The notes under the pieces were generated by a model, which was not told the origin of the DNA, did not search any database, and saw only the letters and a program-made list of their open reading frames with translations. 64,000 nt of DNA, taken from JANQMY01 sp965227095 (GTDB lineage: Bacteria > Pseudomonadota > Alphaproteobacteria > JANQMY01). The stretch is from NCBI GenBank assembly GCA_965227095.1, contig CBDDFL010000002.1, positions 620,001-684,000 on the forward strand. The letters run 5' to 3'. The translations under genes and the position numbers were made by a program. Positions 7,780-18,200 of this stretch are shown piece by piece (position 1 is the stretch's first letter; each line of letters starts with the position of its first letter).

Positions 7780-9360
7780 CTACCCTTCCTCGATCAGTTT
7801 GCGTAACTCGTTCTTGGCGATTTTCTCAAGCGTTGAACGTGGGAAACTGTCGAGGATGATCACGTCTCGTGGTTGCTTAAAATCCGCCAATTCGTCGGCA
7901 CAGGCCTTGCGCACTTTGTCTTTCAGAGCATCCGCCGCGGCATCGTTTTCCGGGTGCGCCAGCAGGAAGGCCACCGGCACTTGGTCCAGCATCGTGTCTG
8001 ATTTCGCGACAACCGCGATTTCGTCGATGCCGGGCACGGAAGAGATGACGCGTTCTATTTCTGACGCCGCGACATTTTCGCCGCCCACTTTCAACATGTC
8101 TTTGTCGCGGTCCGCGAATTGCAGATAACCGTTTTCCAGCAATGTGACCCGATCGCCGGTTTCGAAATATCCCTCTTCGTCAAAACTATTGGCGGTTGCG
8201 TCCGGGTTGTTCAAATATTCCGCAAACAGAGAAACCCCTCGAACGCCCCGTATTTTGAGCGCGCCGGATTGGCCCAAACCTGCCGGTTGTCCGTCATCGT
8301 TAACGATGGCGATATCATATTCCGGCGCGGGGCGGCCCATGGACATGGGCATGTCCGGCGCAAATGGGTTGCCGACCGTACCGTGGGTGATGGTTTCGGT
8401 CATGCCCCACCAGCCGATCGTGCGCACACCGAAATGGGCGTCCCACGGCGCATCGCAAATACCATTGCCCCACAGACGATAATGATGTTGCGGCACCTCG
8501 CGTTCCAAAAGTGCTTTCGCGCAGAAGGGCACCATGGAGGTCCAGGTGCATTTGTGTTTCAGCGAAATGGGCCAGAACCGGCTCGCGGAAAAGCGCGGTT
8601 GGATCACCACGGTCGCTCCCGCCCACAGCGCGGCAAGCACGGAATAAGATTGGGCGTTGGTGTGGAACAATGGCAGATAGCAAAGATGAACATCGTCCGG
8701 CTGCAGGTTTTCATGCACGGCGCAGATCTTCGCGCCCCACAAGGCATTGGCGTGGGTCCACACGACCCCCTTCGGGCGGGAGGTGGTGCCGGACGTGTAC
8801 TGAACCCCCACGGGCAAGGTGGGGTCTGGCGGACGAGGGGTGAAATCCGCCTCGTCGGCGAACAGGGCCTCAAAACTGTCGCTTCCGTTTTCCGGCCGGT
8901 CCTGCGGGCGGGAGCCATCGCTGTCGGTTTCGGTGACCGCCACCCATCCAAGCCCGGGGCAGTTCGATGCCAGAAGGTCGGCGAATGCCGGTTGGGTGAT
9001 CCCGGCAACGGCTTCCGAATGCTCCGCGAAATAGGCCAGCTCCTTCCCGGCAGACCGGGCATTGGTGGTCACCGCTACGGCCCCCAACGCCGCGCAGGCA
9101 TACCAAGACAGCAAGATTTCCGGGCAATTGTCCATGTGGATCAAGACCCGGTCCCCCTGTGTCACCCCGCGCTTGGCAAGGCCCGCCGCTAACCGTTTGG
9201 TGGCAATGCTGAACTCGCCATAGGTCCAGCTACGCGAGGGACCTTCGAAGGGCTCCCAAATGAGAAAAGGATGATTCCCACGATATCCCGCCTGTATATC
9301 CAGGTAGGTGGGGACATCCAGTTGAGCAAAAAGGCTGATGGGGTGCAGTTTATTTTGCAT
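7780..9360 (-). CDS. AMP-dependent acyl-CoA synthetase
   Basis: 526 residues from the ATG at 9360. The ATP-binding loop reads Tyr-Thr-Ser-Gly-Thr-Thr-Ser-Arg-Pro-Lys-Gly-Val, followed by the Trp-Gly-Met-Thr-Glu-Thr motif, Glu-Thr-Gly-Asp-Arg, and a C-terminal Lys in Thr-Leu-Glu-Lys-Ile-Ala-Lys. Family members activate a carboxylate to acyl-AMP and then to acyl-CoA. The acid is not identifiable; the neighbouring SDR and the amidase/ligase group downstream suggest organic acid catabolism. A longer frame to 9456 is possible, but the first 32 residues are not family-like. GGAAAAAG precedes the chosen ATG. Confidence 0.85.
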   Translation of the reverse strand: MQNKLHPISLFAQLDVPTYLDIQAGYRGNHPFLIWEPFEGPSRSWTYGEFSIATKRLAAGLAKRGVTQGDRVLIHMDNCPEILLSWYACAALGAVAVTTNARSAGKELAYFAEHSEAVAGITQPAFADLLASNCPGLGWVAVTETDSDGSRPQDRPENGSDSFEALFADEADFTPRPPDPTLPVGVQYTSGTTSRPKGVVWTHANALWGAKICAVHENLQPDDVHLCYLPLFHTNAQSYSVLAALWAGATVVIQPRFSASRFWPISLKHKCTWTSMVPFCAKALLEREVPQHHYRLWGNGICDAPWDAHFGVRTIGWWGMTETITHGTVGNPFAPDMPMSMGRPAPEYDIAIVNDDGQPAGLGQSGALKIRGVRGVSLFAEYLNNPDATANSFDEEGYFETGDRVTLLENGYLQFADRDKDMLKVGGENVAASEIERVISSVPGIDEIAVVAKSDTMLDQVPVAFLLAHPENDAAADALKDKVRKACADELADFKQPRDVIILDSFPRSTLEKIAKNELRKLIEEG

Positions 9361-9547
9361 GTTTACTTTTTCCGAGGCGATTCGCCGCCAGCATAAACCA
9401 TAGAAAAGACTTGGCTTTTGCGGCGTCTTGAGAGAATAGATGCCCGTGTTGTTCACGGAGCGTGAGAAAATACTTGTGGCCCCTACGAATTAATTCGTTG
9501 AGCGACGCGTAATACGCACTTACAGTGTTAACTATAAAACTGCTGGG

Positions 9548-10663
9548 ATGACAGATATGTTTCGAAAAGTGCAGCTTCTGGGGAGCGCGGCTTTCTTGCT
9601 CACCGCTTGCGCTGCGCCTCAAGCCCCCGACGTCGCAAACGTCATCGCGATCAATTCCACCCCGCCCGGGGCCACCGCCAGTGTGAGCAGCGGCGAATGG
9701 TGCGTCACACCCTGCACTCTGACACGGCCGGTTGCCGGGGTGTTTACGGTTCGGCTTCAAAAAGACGGCTTTGAGCCTCAAGAAATGCGGGTTGAACCGG
9801 AAATGACAACGCGCGCCCAAGCCCAATTCCAAGGGCAGCTGCGCCAAACCCGGCGGGATACGGAAATGCGCCGTCAAACCCGGCCCCCGCGTCAGGAAGC
9901 AACCTACGCCCCGGTCATGGCTCAACTTCAGCCCTTGCCGGGCAATGCGGATGCGGAAATCGCCGCTTTGATGTATGCCCAAAAGGTGGATCCGGTGATG
10001 CCGCGCGCTGTCGGATCGAAAGATCTCAACAAACGGGCGGCTCTCGGCCAGCAATTTGGGGTGCGTGTGGCGGGGTATGACCGCGCGCCCGTCGAATTTA
10101 CGCCGGTCTCTCGGACCCCGGAAGCGGCGGACACCGATGACGCGCAAGACACGACAGCCAAAGTCGCCGATGGCGCGCCGACAAATATTACCGCGTCGAG
10201 CTTCGATCGCCGTCCTGTGGCGCCGTCTCGCTTGATCGATGAGGAAGCGACGGGGGCGGTGCAAAGCGGTCCGTCGCGCACGGTGGACATTCCCTTGGAG
10301 GCGCCCGGTGCCATCCAACCGGAACCGCAGCCGGCTCAAAAGCAAGTTGCCCTGTTGCAGCCGCAGCCTCAGAACACCACCGAACTGCCGGCGATCGAGC
10401 AGGCTCGGGATCTTGGCAATGCCGTTGTTCAGCTCGCCTCGTTCCGCAACGAAGCCTTGGCGGACCAAGCGGTCAACCGGTTCATGGCGCAATATGCTTC
10501 CGTATTGGGTGATCTGATCCCGGATATTCAAAAAGCCGATTTGGGCGCTAAAGGCGTTTACTATCGTGTGCGCTTTGCCGGTATTGAGACCCTGGAAGAA
10601 GCCCGCAGCCTGTGTGCGGGTCTGTCGGCCAGCGGCCAAGGCTGCATGGCCGTTCGCCGGTAA
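9548..10663 (+). CDS. PEGA/SPOR-domain lipoprotein
   Basis: 371 residues. A lipoprotein signal ends in Leu-Leu-Thr-Ala-Cys. Residues about 35-80 resemble a PEGA domain (Asn-Ser-Thr-Pro-Pro-Gly-Ala-Thr-Ala, then Pro-Cys-Thr-Leu, then a Val-Arg-Leu-Gln-Lys-Asp-Gly-Phe strand). A long Pro/Gln-rich low-complexity linker follows. The last 75 residues (Val-Val-Gln-Leu-Ala-Ser-Phe ... Tyr-Tyr-Arg-Val-Arg-Phe) look like a SPOR domain, which binds denuded peptidoglycan at division sites. Inference: an outer-membrane-anchored, septum-targeted protein. It diverges from the acyl-CoA ligase to its left. Confidence 0.75.
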   Translation: MTDMFRKVQLLGSAAFLLTACAAPQAPDVANVIAINSTPPGATASVSSGEWCVTPCTLTRPVAGVFTVRLQKDGFEPQEMRVEPEMTTRAQAQFQGQLRQTRRDTEMRRQTRPPRQEATYAPVMAQLQPLPGNADAEIAALMYAQKVDPVMPRAVGSKDLNKRAALGQQFGVRVAGYDRAPVEFTPVSRTPEAADTDDAQDTTAKVADGAPTNITASSFDRRPVAPSRLIDEEATGAVQSGPSRTVDIPLEAPGAIQPEPQPAQKQVALLQPQPQNTTELPAIEQARDLGNAVVQLASFRNEALADQAVNRFMAQYASVLGDLIPDIQKADLGAKGVYYRVRFAGIETLEEARSLCAGLSASGQGCMAVRR

Positions 10664-10714
10664 CAAAACGGCGCCCCCATCCGTTGTGACATTTGTGATG
10701 GAGGCGCTCATCGC

Positions 10715-10748
10715 CAGTGCCTTTTCCAGTGCCTTTTCCAGTGCCTTT
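10715..10748. repeat. 12-bp tandem repeat, 2.8 copies
   Basis: CAGTGCCTTTTC is repeated exactly at 10715-10726 and 10727-10738, with a third partial copy at 10739-10748. It covers the stop codon of the leftward acyl-CoA synthetase gene (10747-10749), so copy-number change could alter its 3' end or spacing but little of the protein. Confidence 0.8.
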
Positions 10749-12282
10749 ATTCGGGGGCCGGCCCCGGGAACTTTTCCCGAAGCAGCCGCTTAAGAGCCTT
10801 GCCGGATGGGTTCCGCGGAATCTCATCGATAAACTCGACACCCCGTGGCAGCTTGAACCGCGCCATTTTCCCATCGCACCATTTCAGCAGTTCCTCGGCG
10901 GTGAGGCTGTCGTCTTCTTTGACGACAACAGCCAGCGGGCTTTCGCCCCAGCGCTTGCTGGGCTGGCCGATCACCGCCACATCGCGAACCTTGGGGTGAC
11001 CCAGAATGATGTTCTCAAGTTCCGCCGGGTAGATGTTTTCACCGCCCGAAATGATCATGTCCTTCTTGCGGTCTTGGATATAGACGAACCCTTCTTCGTC
11101 GATGGTCGCCAGATCCCCACTGTGCAGCCAGCCGTTTCGGATGGTTTCGGCGGTCGCATCCGGCCGGTTCCAATAGCCTTTCATGATATGGGGCCCTTTG
11201 ATGATCACTTCACCAATGCCACCAGGCGGCACATCCTTGCCTTTATCGTCCACGATCCGGACGTCTGTGTGGAAAAAGGCTTTACCGGTGGACCCCGCTT
11301 TAGCCAGCGCATCCGTTGGGCTGATGAGACAGGCCGGTCCGCAGGACTCCGTAAGGCCATACACCTGATGGATTTCAATGCCCCTCTGTTCATAGGCTTC
11401 GATGAGGGTGACGGGCACCGGCGCTGCCCCACTCATGATCCAGCGCAGGGTGGAATAGTCCACTTCGTCCTTGGCGGGGACTTGGAGCATGGCGTTGGCC
11501 ATGGCGGGCACCGCCAGCAGGCTGGTGACTTGTTCCTTCTCGATGAGTTGCCACGCAAGGGTCGGATCGAATGCCCGCAAAATGATCGACGTACCGCCCA
11601 AGTAAACACAGCCGGTGATCGGCGTCAGCGCCCCCACATGGAACAGGGGCAACATGCCCATATACCGATCTTGGAAACGTGTATCCGCCGTCGCACCCTG
11701 GGTGATGCAGGCCCAAATGGCCGTGCTGTGACTGTGGATCACGCCCTTCGGCAAGCCCGTCGTGCCGGAGGTGTACATGATGTACAAATTGTCGTCGCCA
11801 GACGCCACGATCGGCGGCTCGGACTCGTCCGCCTGCATTTGAAGGCTGGCATAGGATTTGGCAAAGGGCGCAGGCTGCCCCACACAGACCCATTCTTTCA
11901 GGTCGGTTTTTTTGCCGCGGCCATGCAGATCCGTAACGGCGTCTTCGAATTCATCCCCATACAGAAGAACAGTGGCCCCGGCATCTTTGAGAATAAACTC
12001 AAGCTCGTCCGGCACCAAGCGCCAATTAAGAGGAACGCAAACCGCCCCCAGCTTGGCGATGGCAAAAAAGCTTTCCATGAACTCGATGGAATTCATCATC
12101 AGCAGGGCCACCCGGTCGCCTTTCTTGACCCCCAAATCTTTCAAGAAATGCGCGGTGCGGTTGGACCGAGAATTCATTTGCACATAGGTGAAGCGCCGTT
12201 CGGTGGCCACATCCACCCACGCTTCCAAGCCCGGATTGAGATGGGCCCGTTTTGTTAAAAGCAGTCCGGCATTCTGTTCCAT
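10747..12282 (-). CDS. AMP-dependent acyl-CoA synthetase (long-chain-type)
   Basis: 511 residues. The ATP loop Tyr-Thr-Ser-Gly-Thr-Thr-Gly-Leu-Pro-Lys-Gly-Val, the Tyr-Gly-Leu-Thr-Glu-Ser motif, the Gly-Trp-Leu-His-Ser-Gly-Asp hinge region and the C-terminal Pro-Ser-Gly-Lys-Ala-Leu-Lys lysine are all visible. This activates a fatty or aromatic acid to its CoA ester in the cytoplasm. GAGGGG lies just before the ATG at 12282, which decides the start; an in-frame upstream start at 12315 is weaker. It lies downstream of the amidase and dioxygenase genes on the same strand with a 63-base gap, so the three may form one catabolic transcription unit. Confidence 0.88.
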   Translation of the reverse strand: MEQNAGLLLTKRAHLNPGLEAWVDVATERRFTYVQMNSRSNRTAHFLKDLGVKKGDRVALLMMNSIEFMESFFAIAKLGAVCVPLNWRLVPDELEFILKDAGATVLLYGDEFEDAVTDLHGRGKKTDLKEWVCVGQPAPFAKSYASLQMQADESEPPIVASGDDNLYIMYTSGTTGLPKGVIHSHSTAIWACITQGATADTRFQDRYMGMLPLFHVGALTPITGCVYLGGTSIILRAFDPTLAWQLIEKEQVTSLLAVPAMANAMLQVPAKDEVDYSTLRWIMSGAAPVPVTLIEAYEQRGIEIHQVYGLTESCGPACLISPTDALAKAGSTGKAFFHTDVRIVDDKGKDVPPGGIGEVIIKGPHIMKGYWNRPDATAETIRNGWLHSGDLATIDEEGFVYIQDRKKDMIISGGENIYPAELENIILGHPKVRDVAVIGQPSKRWGESPLAVVVKEDDSLTAEELLKWCDGKMARFKLPRGVEFIDEIPRNPSGKALKRLLREKFPGPAPE

Positions 12283-12345
12283 AATCCCCTCACTGGTCTC
12301 TTTCTCATGCGCCACGGGCGCGTGTGGTTCCGTTAGCGGCGGCCT

Positions 12346-13875
12346 TTAGGGGGCCGCTCTGTTTTCTCTCCAATCGGAATTTTGTTCGTAGGCGTGGGCC
12401 GCCCGATAGATGGTTTTCTCGCCGTAATCCGCGGCGATCAGCATCATGCCCACCGGCAGGCCCTCGCCGACCATGCCGCAGGGCACGCTCATGGCCGGGT
12501 GGCCGGTGGCGTTAAAGGGCGATGTGTTGTTGAGGCCATCCCACCCCAGCGCGATTTGCTCAATGGGGGACAAGGCCTCGTCAGGCAGTTCAAATGGTTT
12601 CTTTGGCATGGTGGGCATCAGCAACAGATCCACCGTGCCGAACATCTGGTCAATTTGGGCCTTTGCGTTGACAATGGCATTGCGCGCCATGGCATAGCCG
12701 ATGGCCCCGTTATTGTGGTGCAGGTGTTCGCCCAACACCAACAGCGTTTTGGCGCTGACCGGCAGCGTGTCCAAATTCAATCCATCCGCAGACAAACGAT
12801 GCATAAGGTGCGTGTCGTAAAACCCTTTGCCCGTGGTTGGTAAACCAAGCCCGTCAAACACAAGCCGGTGGAAGCCGACGGCGTTCACCACCATGCCGGC
12901 CGCCCCGGCGACCATGAAGCTTGGCACGGAAATGTCGGTAACGGTCGCGCCAAGTGCTTTAAGCGTTTGCGCCGCGGCCAACACACGCTCGTTCACATCC
13001 GGTTCCGAATTGGCCTGTTGAAAGCCCTCGGACACAATGCCAACTTTGAGCCCGTCCAATGGCTGGCCCAGGGCCGATCGATAGTCTTCAGACGGATGGT
13101 CTTTCTGGCGCGGGTCCAACCCATCGGGTCCCGCCAGCACTTCCAAAAACAAGGCATTGTCTTCGACATTCGCGGTCATGGGCCCCGTATGGTCGATGGT
13201 CATCTCGAGCGGCATGATGCCGGTATAGGGCACCAAGCCATGGGTCGGCTTCATGCCGTAAATCCCGCAGGCAGAGGCCGGAATACGAATGGACCCGCCT
13301 TGGTCGCCGCCAATGGCCATGTCCACCTCGCCGGCGGCCACAAGGGCTGCCGAGCCGGACGATGATCCGCCAGCGGAATACCGGATATTGCGCGGGTTTT
13401 TAACCGCCGCCGGTTCTGACGTATGGCTGCCGATGGACAGGCTCAGCGCCTCGCAGACCGATTTGCCCACGATGGTGCCGCCCGCATCCAAAATCCGCGT
13501 GACGATGGTGGCGTCCGTATCCGGCGCATGCCCCTCCAGGAACAGGCTGCCATTGCGCAACGGCCACCCGGCCACATTGACCGTGTCCTTGACGACAATG
13601 TGCTTGCCCGACAGCGGACCGGAAGCAGCCCCTTCGATGGTGCCCTTTACGGCCCAGGCGTTTAGCGGGTTTTCCTCTGGTGGCGGAGGCCCCGCGGGTG
13701 CCCGTTTATAGTCGTTCTTACACAGACCATTGGGGACGGAGGCGATCACATCGAAGCTGGTGCCAACCATGGGCGCGCCAGCCTCGATGGCATCTAACAA
13801 GGCATCGTCCGCATGAAGACCTAACCGGTCCGCGGCACGCTGAATATCGGATCGTGTCACTTTAGGAATGGTCAT
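12346..13875 (-). CDS. Amidase signature family hydrolase
   Basis: 509 residues. The Ser-cisSer-Lys triad is readable as Lys96 (in Val-Val-Lys-Asp), Ser171 (in Gly-Gly-Ser-Ser-Ser-Gly-Ser-Ala) and Ser195 (in Gly-Gly-Ser-Ile-Arg-Ile-Pro-Ala), with the 24-residue Ser spacing typical of the family. It hydrolyses an amide to acid and ammonia. A preceding dioxygenase (5-base gap) and a following acyl-CoA ligase suggest that the released acid is then activated. There is no signal peptide. The substrate is unknown. Confidence 0.88.
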   Translation of the reverse strand: MTIPKVTRSDIQRAADRLGLHADDALLDAIEAGAPMVGTSFDVIASVPNGLCKNDYKRAPAGPPPPEENPLNAWAVKGTIEGAASGPLSGKHIVVKDTVNVAGWPLRNGSLFLEGHAPDTDATIVTRILDAGGTIVGKSVCEALSLSIGSHTSEPAAVKNPRNIRYSAGGSSSGSAALVAAGEVDMAIGGDQGGSIRIPASACGIYGMKPTHGLVPYTGIMPLEMTIDHTGPMTANVEDNALFLEVLAGPDGLDPRQKDHPSEDYRSALGQPLDGLKVGIVSEGFQQANSEPDVNERVLAAAQTLKALGATVTDISVPSFMVAGAAGMVVNAVGFHRLVFDGLGLPTTGKGFYDTHLMHRLSADGLNLDTLPVSAKTLLVLGEHLHHNNGAIGYAMARNAIVNAKAQIDQMFGTVDLLLMPTMPKKPFELPDEALSPIEQIALGWDGLNNTSPFNATGHPAMSVPCGMVGEGLPVGMMLIAADYGEKTIYRAAHAYEQNSDWRENRAAP

Positions 13876-13880
13876 CGTCG

Positions 13881-14726
13881 CTAGTGCGGCTTGTCACCAT
13901 TAATGGTCACCCGGCGCATATGGCGCCGCTGCCCTTGATAATCATTCAACGCATAGTGTTGCACGCACCGATTATCCCAAAAGGCGATGGACCCTTTTTG
14001 CCACCGGAACCGGCAAGTGAATTGTTCCTGGGTGCAGTGGTCGATCAGGAAATTCAGCAGGGGCCGGCTTTCCCGTTTGCTCATGCCCTTAAAGCGCATG
14101 GTGAAGGCGCCATTGACATAAAGCGCCTTGCGCCCCGTTTCCGGATGGGTGCGCACCACGGGGTGTTCGTAAGCGGGCACGTCGCCTTCCGCCTGGTCGA
14201 TGTCCATGGATTCACGCTTTTGCGCGGAAAACCCCTTGGCGCTGTATTCGCGTTCCGCCGTGTGGACGGCATAAAGCCCGTCCAACAACTCCTTCATGGC
14301 GTCGGACAGGGCGTCATAGGCCGCATACTGACTGGCGAATAAGGTGTCGCCGCCGAATGCCGGAATGTCCAATCCATAGAGCACAGAGCCCAAGGCCGGT
14401 GTTTCCTGAAACGACATATCCGAATGCCAGCCGCCGCCAAAGTTCAACTTGTCTTCCGGTTCTTTGATGATCTCCATCACCTCCGGGTGGTCCGCCATGC
14501 CCTTCACATAGGGGTGGACATTCAGGCTGCCGAAGCGCCGCCCGAACTCCTTTTGCTGTTCCGGGGTCACGGTCTGGTCGCGGAAGAAGATCACTTGGTG
14601 GTCCAAAAACGCTTGGTGGATGTCCGAAAACACTTCGTTCGACAGGGGGGTGGACAGGTCCACGCCCGCGATTTCCGCGCCCAAGGCGCCGGCCACGCGG
14701 TTGATTTCGATTGATGGGCTGGTCAC
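13881..14726 (-). CDS. TauD/TfdA family Fe(II)/2-oxoglutarate dioxygenase
   Basis: 281 residues from a GTG at 14726, chosen because AGGAAG lies about 7 bases upstream and the protein then opens with the typical strand. Iron ligands His101-x-Asp103 and His257 are in place, and Arg268 or Arg271/272 near the end can hold 2-oxoglutarate. The family hydroxylates sulfonates, phenoxy acids or amino-acid derivatives with loss of sulfite or another group. An ATG at 14744 would add six residues. It is the first gene of the leftward dioxygenase-amidase-ligase set. The natural substrate is not evident. Confidence 0.88.
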   Translation of the reverse strand: MTSPSIEINRVAGALGAEIAGVDLSTPLSNEVFSDIHQAFLDHQVIFFRDQTVTPEQQKEFGRRFGSLNVHPYVKGMADHPEVMEIIKEPEDKLNFGGGWHSDMSFQETPALGSVLYGLDIPAFGGDTLFASQYAAYDALSDAMKELLDGLYAVHTAEREYSAKGFSAQKRESMDIDQAEGDVPAYEHPVVRTHPETGRKALYVNGAFTMRFKGMSKRESRPLLNFLIDHCTQEQFTCRFRWQKGSIAFWDNRCVQHYALNDYQGQRRHMRRVTINGDKPH

Positions 14727-14833
14727 GATCGCTTCCTCACACAAAAGGGCTGGTTTTTTGCGGATTATGGCCCAGCAATCGATAAACCGCTAGATCAGCT
14801 GTCATCGTTTTGTCTTTTCTCTCTATGCTTTTA

Positions 14834-14917
14834 CCGCTCATTCCCGCGGACGCGGGAATCTCCGCAAGCAACGCCTGAGATCCCGGTTCGCTCTTGAAGA
14901 GCGACCGGGATGAGCGG
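14834..14917 (+). repeat. Palindromic interspersed element, copy 1
   Basis: 84 bp bounded by CCGCTCAT (14834-14841) and ATGAGCGG (14910-14917), a perfect terminal inverted repeat. Inside are two smaller palindromes: ATTCCCGCG/CGCGGGAAT, and ATCCCGGT/ACCGGGAT around a GCTC/GAGC stem. A second, inverted copy is at 20543-20621; the halves CCGGTTCGC and GCGACCGGGATGAGCG are almost identical in both. It is REP/MITE-like. Confidence 0.75.
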
Positions 14918-14924
14918 ATTGGTG

Positions 14925-15074
14925 CTGGGCGCATGGGGTTCATCCAATATTGGAATGCTTGGCCGGCCCACTCCCCCGTCCCAACCACCCGAACTAGGGT
15001 ACCCTTGGGGTGGTTGGGACGGGGGAGCGGGCGCGGCCAGGCCATCAAACACTGGGCGCATGGGGTTCATCCAA
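14925..15074. repeat. 23-bp direct repeats flanking a long hairpin
   Basis: The 23-bp sequence starting CTGGGCGCATGGGG is present identically at 14925-14947 and 15052-15074. Between them CTCCCCCGTCCCAACCACCC (14971-14990) and its exact complement (15008-15027) form a 20-bp stem. The 17-base loop contains the palindrome AGGGTACCCT. No T-run follows, so this is not an ordinary terminator. It looks like a small non-autonomous mobile unit or its remnant. Confidence 0.7.
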
Positions 15075-15204
15075 CTTTCCAGAGCCGGCCCCACCTCTGG
15101 ACAGACAAAAGCCTCTCCGACACCCGCAGGGCACGTGTCTGATCCTATTCACCTGTCAAAGACCGGCGCTCATGATATAGGCTTAACCAATATCAATCAA
15201 TTGG

Positions 15205-18200
15205 ATGACGTCGACAGCGCAGGGACAGCGAAGTAAGCGCTCACACCTTGAAAACCGGCCTTTTTTTGGGGAGACTTTTGCCAAGTCAAAGGGGGCCGGG
15301 GGGCATGATGTGATCGATTTGTTTACGCGCGTGGGCGCGAGCGTTCTGCTGTTGGTGGGCGGCGGACTGTATTTGTTTGCGGGCGGTCCGACGCCCACCC
15401 CCCACGCCGACGGTGCACCTGTTGACGCAATCATTCTGTCTGGCGGCGAATTACCAGCCGCAAACACGCTGGATGTTCCCGGCTTGTCGGAGGTTCCCAA
15501 AGCAGCGGCTTTTACACCCTCAGCCGTACCGCCGGTCAGTGGTTCGTGCGATGTGCTGAACCCTGACCCAGGCTTCGTCGACGAGATGCTGGTGCGCTTT
15601 TCGGAGGATGGGTCGAAGAGCTTCGAACGGCGTGTGGCCCTGGTGATCGGCAATGGGGCCTATGAAGGCGCCATTGGCACCCTCGATAATCCCGCAAATG
15701 ATGCGACATCCATGGCGAACGTCATGTCGGCTCTGGGGTTCACCGTGTATCGCGGTATTGATCTCGATGCGGACGGCATTGAGAAGTGTCTTGGCCGATT
15801 CACAGCAGAACTGCAATCCAAGCCCACAGACGTCGCTCTCTTCTTCTATGCCGGTCATGGGATCCAGCTCGTGTCCGAAACGGACAACGAGAAGCGCAAC
15901 TACATGATGGCGACGGATGCCCGTATTGCTGCGTCTGGCGAGGGTGTCGGTTACAAGCAGATCGATGCAGTACTAAATCAGATGCGGGATCATTCCGAAC
16001 AGAGCGTGTTCTTCTATGATGCCTGTCGGAACTATCCATTAGGGGACCAGAGGCCGGATATCATTGATGGCGTAGCGATCAAGAGGGGTATCGCGCTAGT
16101 TTCGGGGCCGGCCGCAGTTACCCTAAAGCAACAAGAAGCTGATGATAGGGCTGGCATATACATCGCCTATGCCACGGCGCCGAACCGTGTGGCAGATGAC
16201 GCCTATGAAAAAAACGCCAATCATTCGCCCTTTACTCAGGCCTTGTTGAACCACATAGCGACGCCGGGCATGCCCCTGGAAACGGTCATGAACCAAGTAA
16301 CCCTGGACGTTGTTAATTACACCGACTCCGAGCAAGTGCCCTGGAAAAGGTCCTCATTGCAAAATGATGTGAAGATCAATGGCAAGCTTCAAGCACGAGA
16401 CACGCAGGCGAAATCCAGTTCTCTAGCCGCGAGTTCAGACAAATCCAGGGAAGCCGGAGCAAAGTCGGCCTCAATTGTTCACGCATTAAAAGGGCTTCCA
16501 CGGAAACAGCGAAATTTAACGTCCCGACCTCTTTTTGAGGACGCCCATATTAGTCTCTATCGAACACTCCAAAACGGGAACCAGATTTTGTCGGGACATA
16601 ATGGGTACGTTACAGGCGTCGCTTTCGGGCCTGGAGATAATGAGGTACTAAGCGGTTCTTGGGACCGTACTTTGAAAATTTGGGAAAAATCCTCCGGTCG
16701 CGTTTTGCGCGAGATTACACTTTCAAACGATGTTAGTAGCTTCGACTTTAGCACTGATCGATCATATGTATTAACCGGGTCTAACAAAGGAACACCGAAA
16801 CTTTGGAATATAAAAACGGGTGCCCTGGTTCGACAATTTCCCGTACTACGCTGCGCCCAAGACCGCTTTTGTATGGTCAATGCCAAGCTGTCTAATGATG
16901 GTCGGCGAATACTCGCTTATGGACAGTTCAATGTTGTGATCGTTTTCGACGCGTTCTCAGGCTCCGTTATCGCGAGAATAAACGATGGTGCCGGTTCGTT
17001 CAGGGCAGCAACATTCAGTCCTGACGGGCGTCTTATTGCGACGGGAAAAGAAACCAGCGGCGTCAAAGTCTGGAACGCGCAGAATGGGAATTTCGTGCGA
17101 AGTTTCAGCGAAAGCAAATCGATAACAACAGACATAAAGTTTAGCCCTGACGGTAAACTTCTGGCTGCCTCTTCAAATGATAGCGCATTGCGTGTTTGGG
17201 ACTTGAAAGACGGAAATCTGGTTTCCACTCATCATGTCCTTCGAGCGATCAATAACTTCACATTCAGCCCCAATGGTAGATACATTGCCGGCGCTTTTCG
17301 CAATGAAATTAGAATTACGCACACAGGCAGCGGAACCCTCCAGGCGCTGATAGACGATATCAGGGGGCAAATCTATGACATTGCCTTCAACAGCGATGGC
17401 TCCAGCATTCTTATGGGTATGCGGAATTTCAATGTGCGGGTGCTGGAGTGGCGGCCTCGCTCAGATTTCGTATTCCTCAAAAGCGAGTCACCAGCATCGT
17501 TTGCTGCAGGTTTCAACTCAACTGGAACTCACGCCGCAATAAGTGAGGTTTCATATCGCTTTTTGGATGGCAAGATTATATATGACACAAATTTGATTTC
17601 TGTTTGGGACGTTACCAACGGTCGATTAGTAGGCTCAGAAAAGGTTGCCGGTGAAGACCAAATCGTTCTGGCATTTAGTCCAGACAGAGACTTTTTCGCC
17701 ACGGGTTCCCGAAAAGGAAAGTTTACGCTGTGGCGGATTGATGATGAGGGCAAACTCGAGATAACCAAGTCGGAAAAAATTGCTGACTCAGCAATAGTCG
17801 ACATCACTTTCGATCCAGAAGGAAACATCGTTGCAGCAGGCAAAGCAGACGGATCTGTAGCATCTTGGGAGGCCCGAACTGGCGCCTTAAGAGGTGTGAC
17901 GTCTCTTTCCGATAACCCAATTGTGGCTGTCGGCTTCGGCGCAGATGGAACTCTGATTGCACTAGATACAGCCGGTAATGTTTTCAAAAACGGTGTTAGC
18001 GTATCAAGATTGGAATTTGAGAGTGACGACCATAGGATGCGCTCGGCAGATATTTCAAATAGCGGCCTGTGGGCCGTAGGTGACGGAGCGGTTGGCCAGT
18101 CGTACTTATGGGACATTGGTTCTGGTGAACAGCTATTGAGCCTTGATGAAAATCAATCGGTTATTACAGGCGTCTCTTTTGGACCTCACGATCACCGTGT

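Larger units (their letters stand above)
14727..15204. other. 478-bp intergenic region rich in repeats
   Basis: This gap between divergent genes is packed with repeated DNA: an 84-bp palindromic element, a 23-bp direct repeat present twice, and a very strong 20-bp inverted repeat between the two copies. I see no gene. The promoters of the leftward dioxygenase and rightward caspase-like gene must lie here, but I cannot place them confidently. Confidence 0.7.

Noticed and set aside
9350..10711. 453-residue open frame on the minus strand
   Set aside because: It lies opposite the PEGA/SPOR lipoprotein gene and has no recognisable motif.
10717..12258. 513-residue open frame on the plus strand
   Set aside because: It is antisense to the acyl-CoA synthetase gene, rich in Arg/His/Gly without motifs, and arises from GC-rich codon use on the other strand.
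14971..15027. Rho-independent terminator
   Set aside because: The stem is very strong, but no T-run follows on either strand and it lies between divergent genes.
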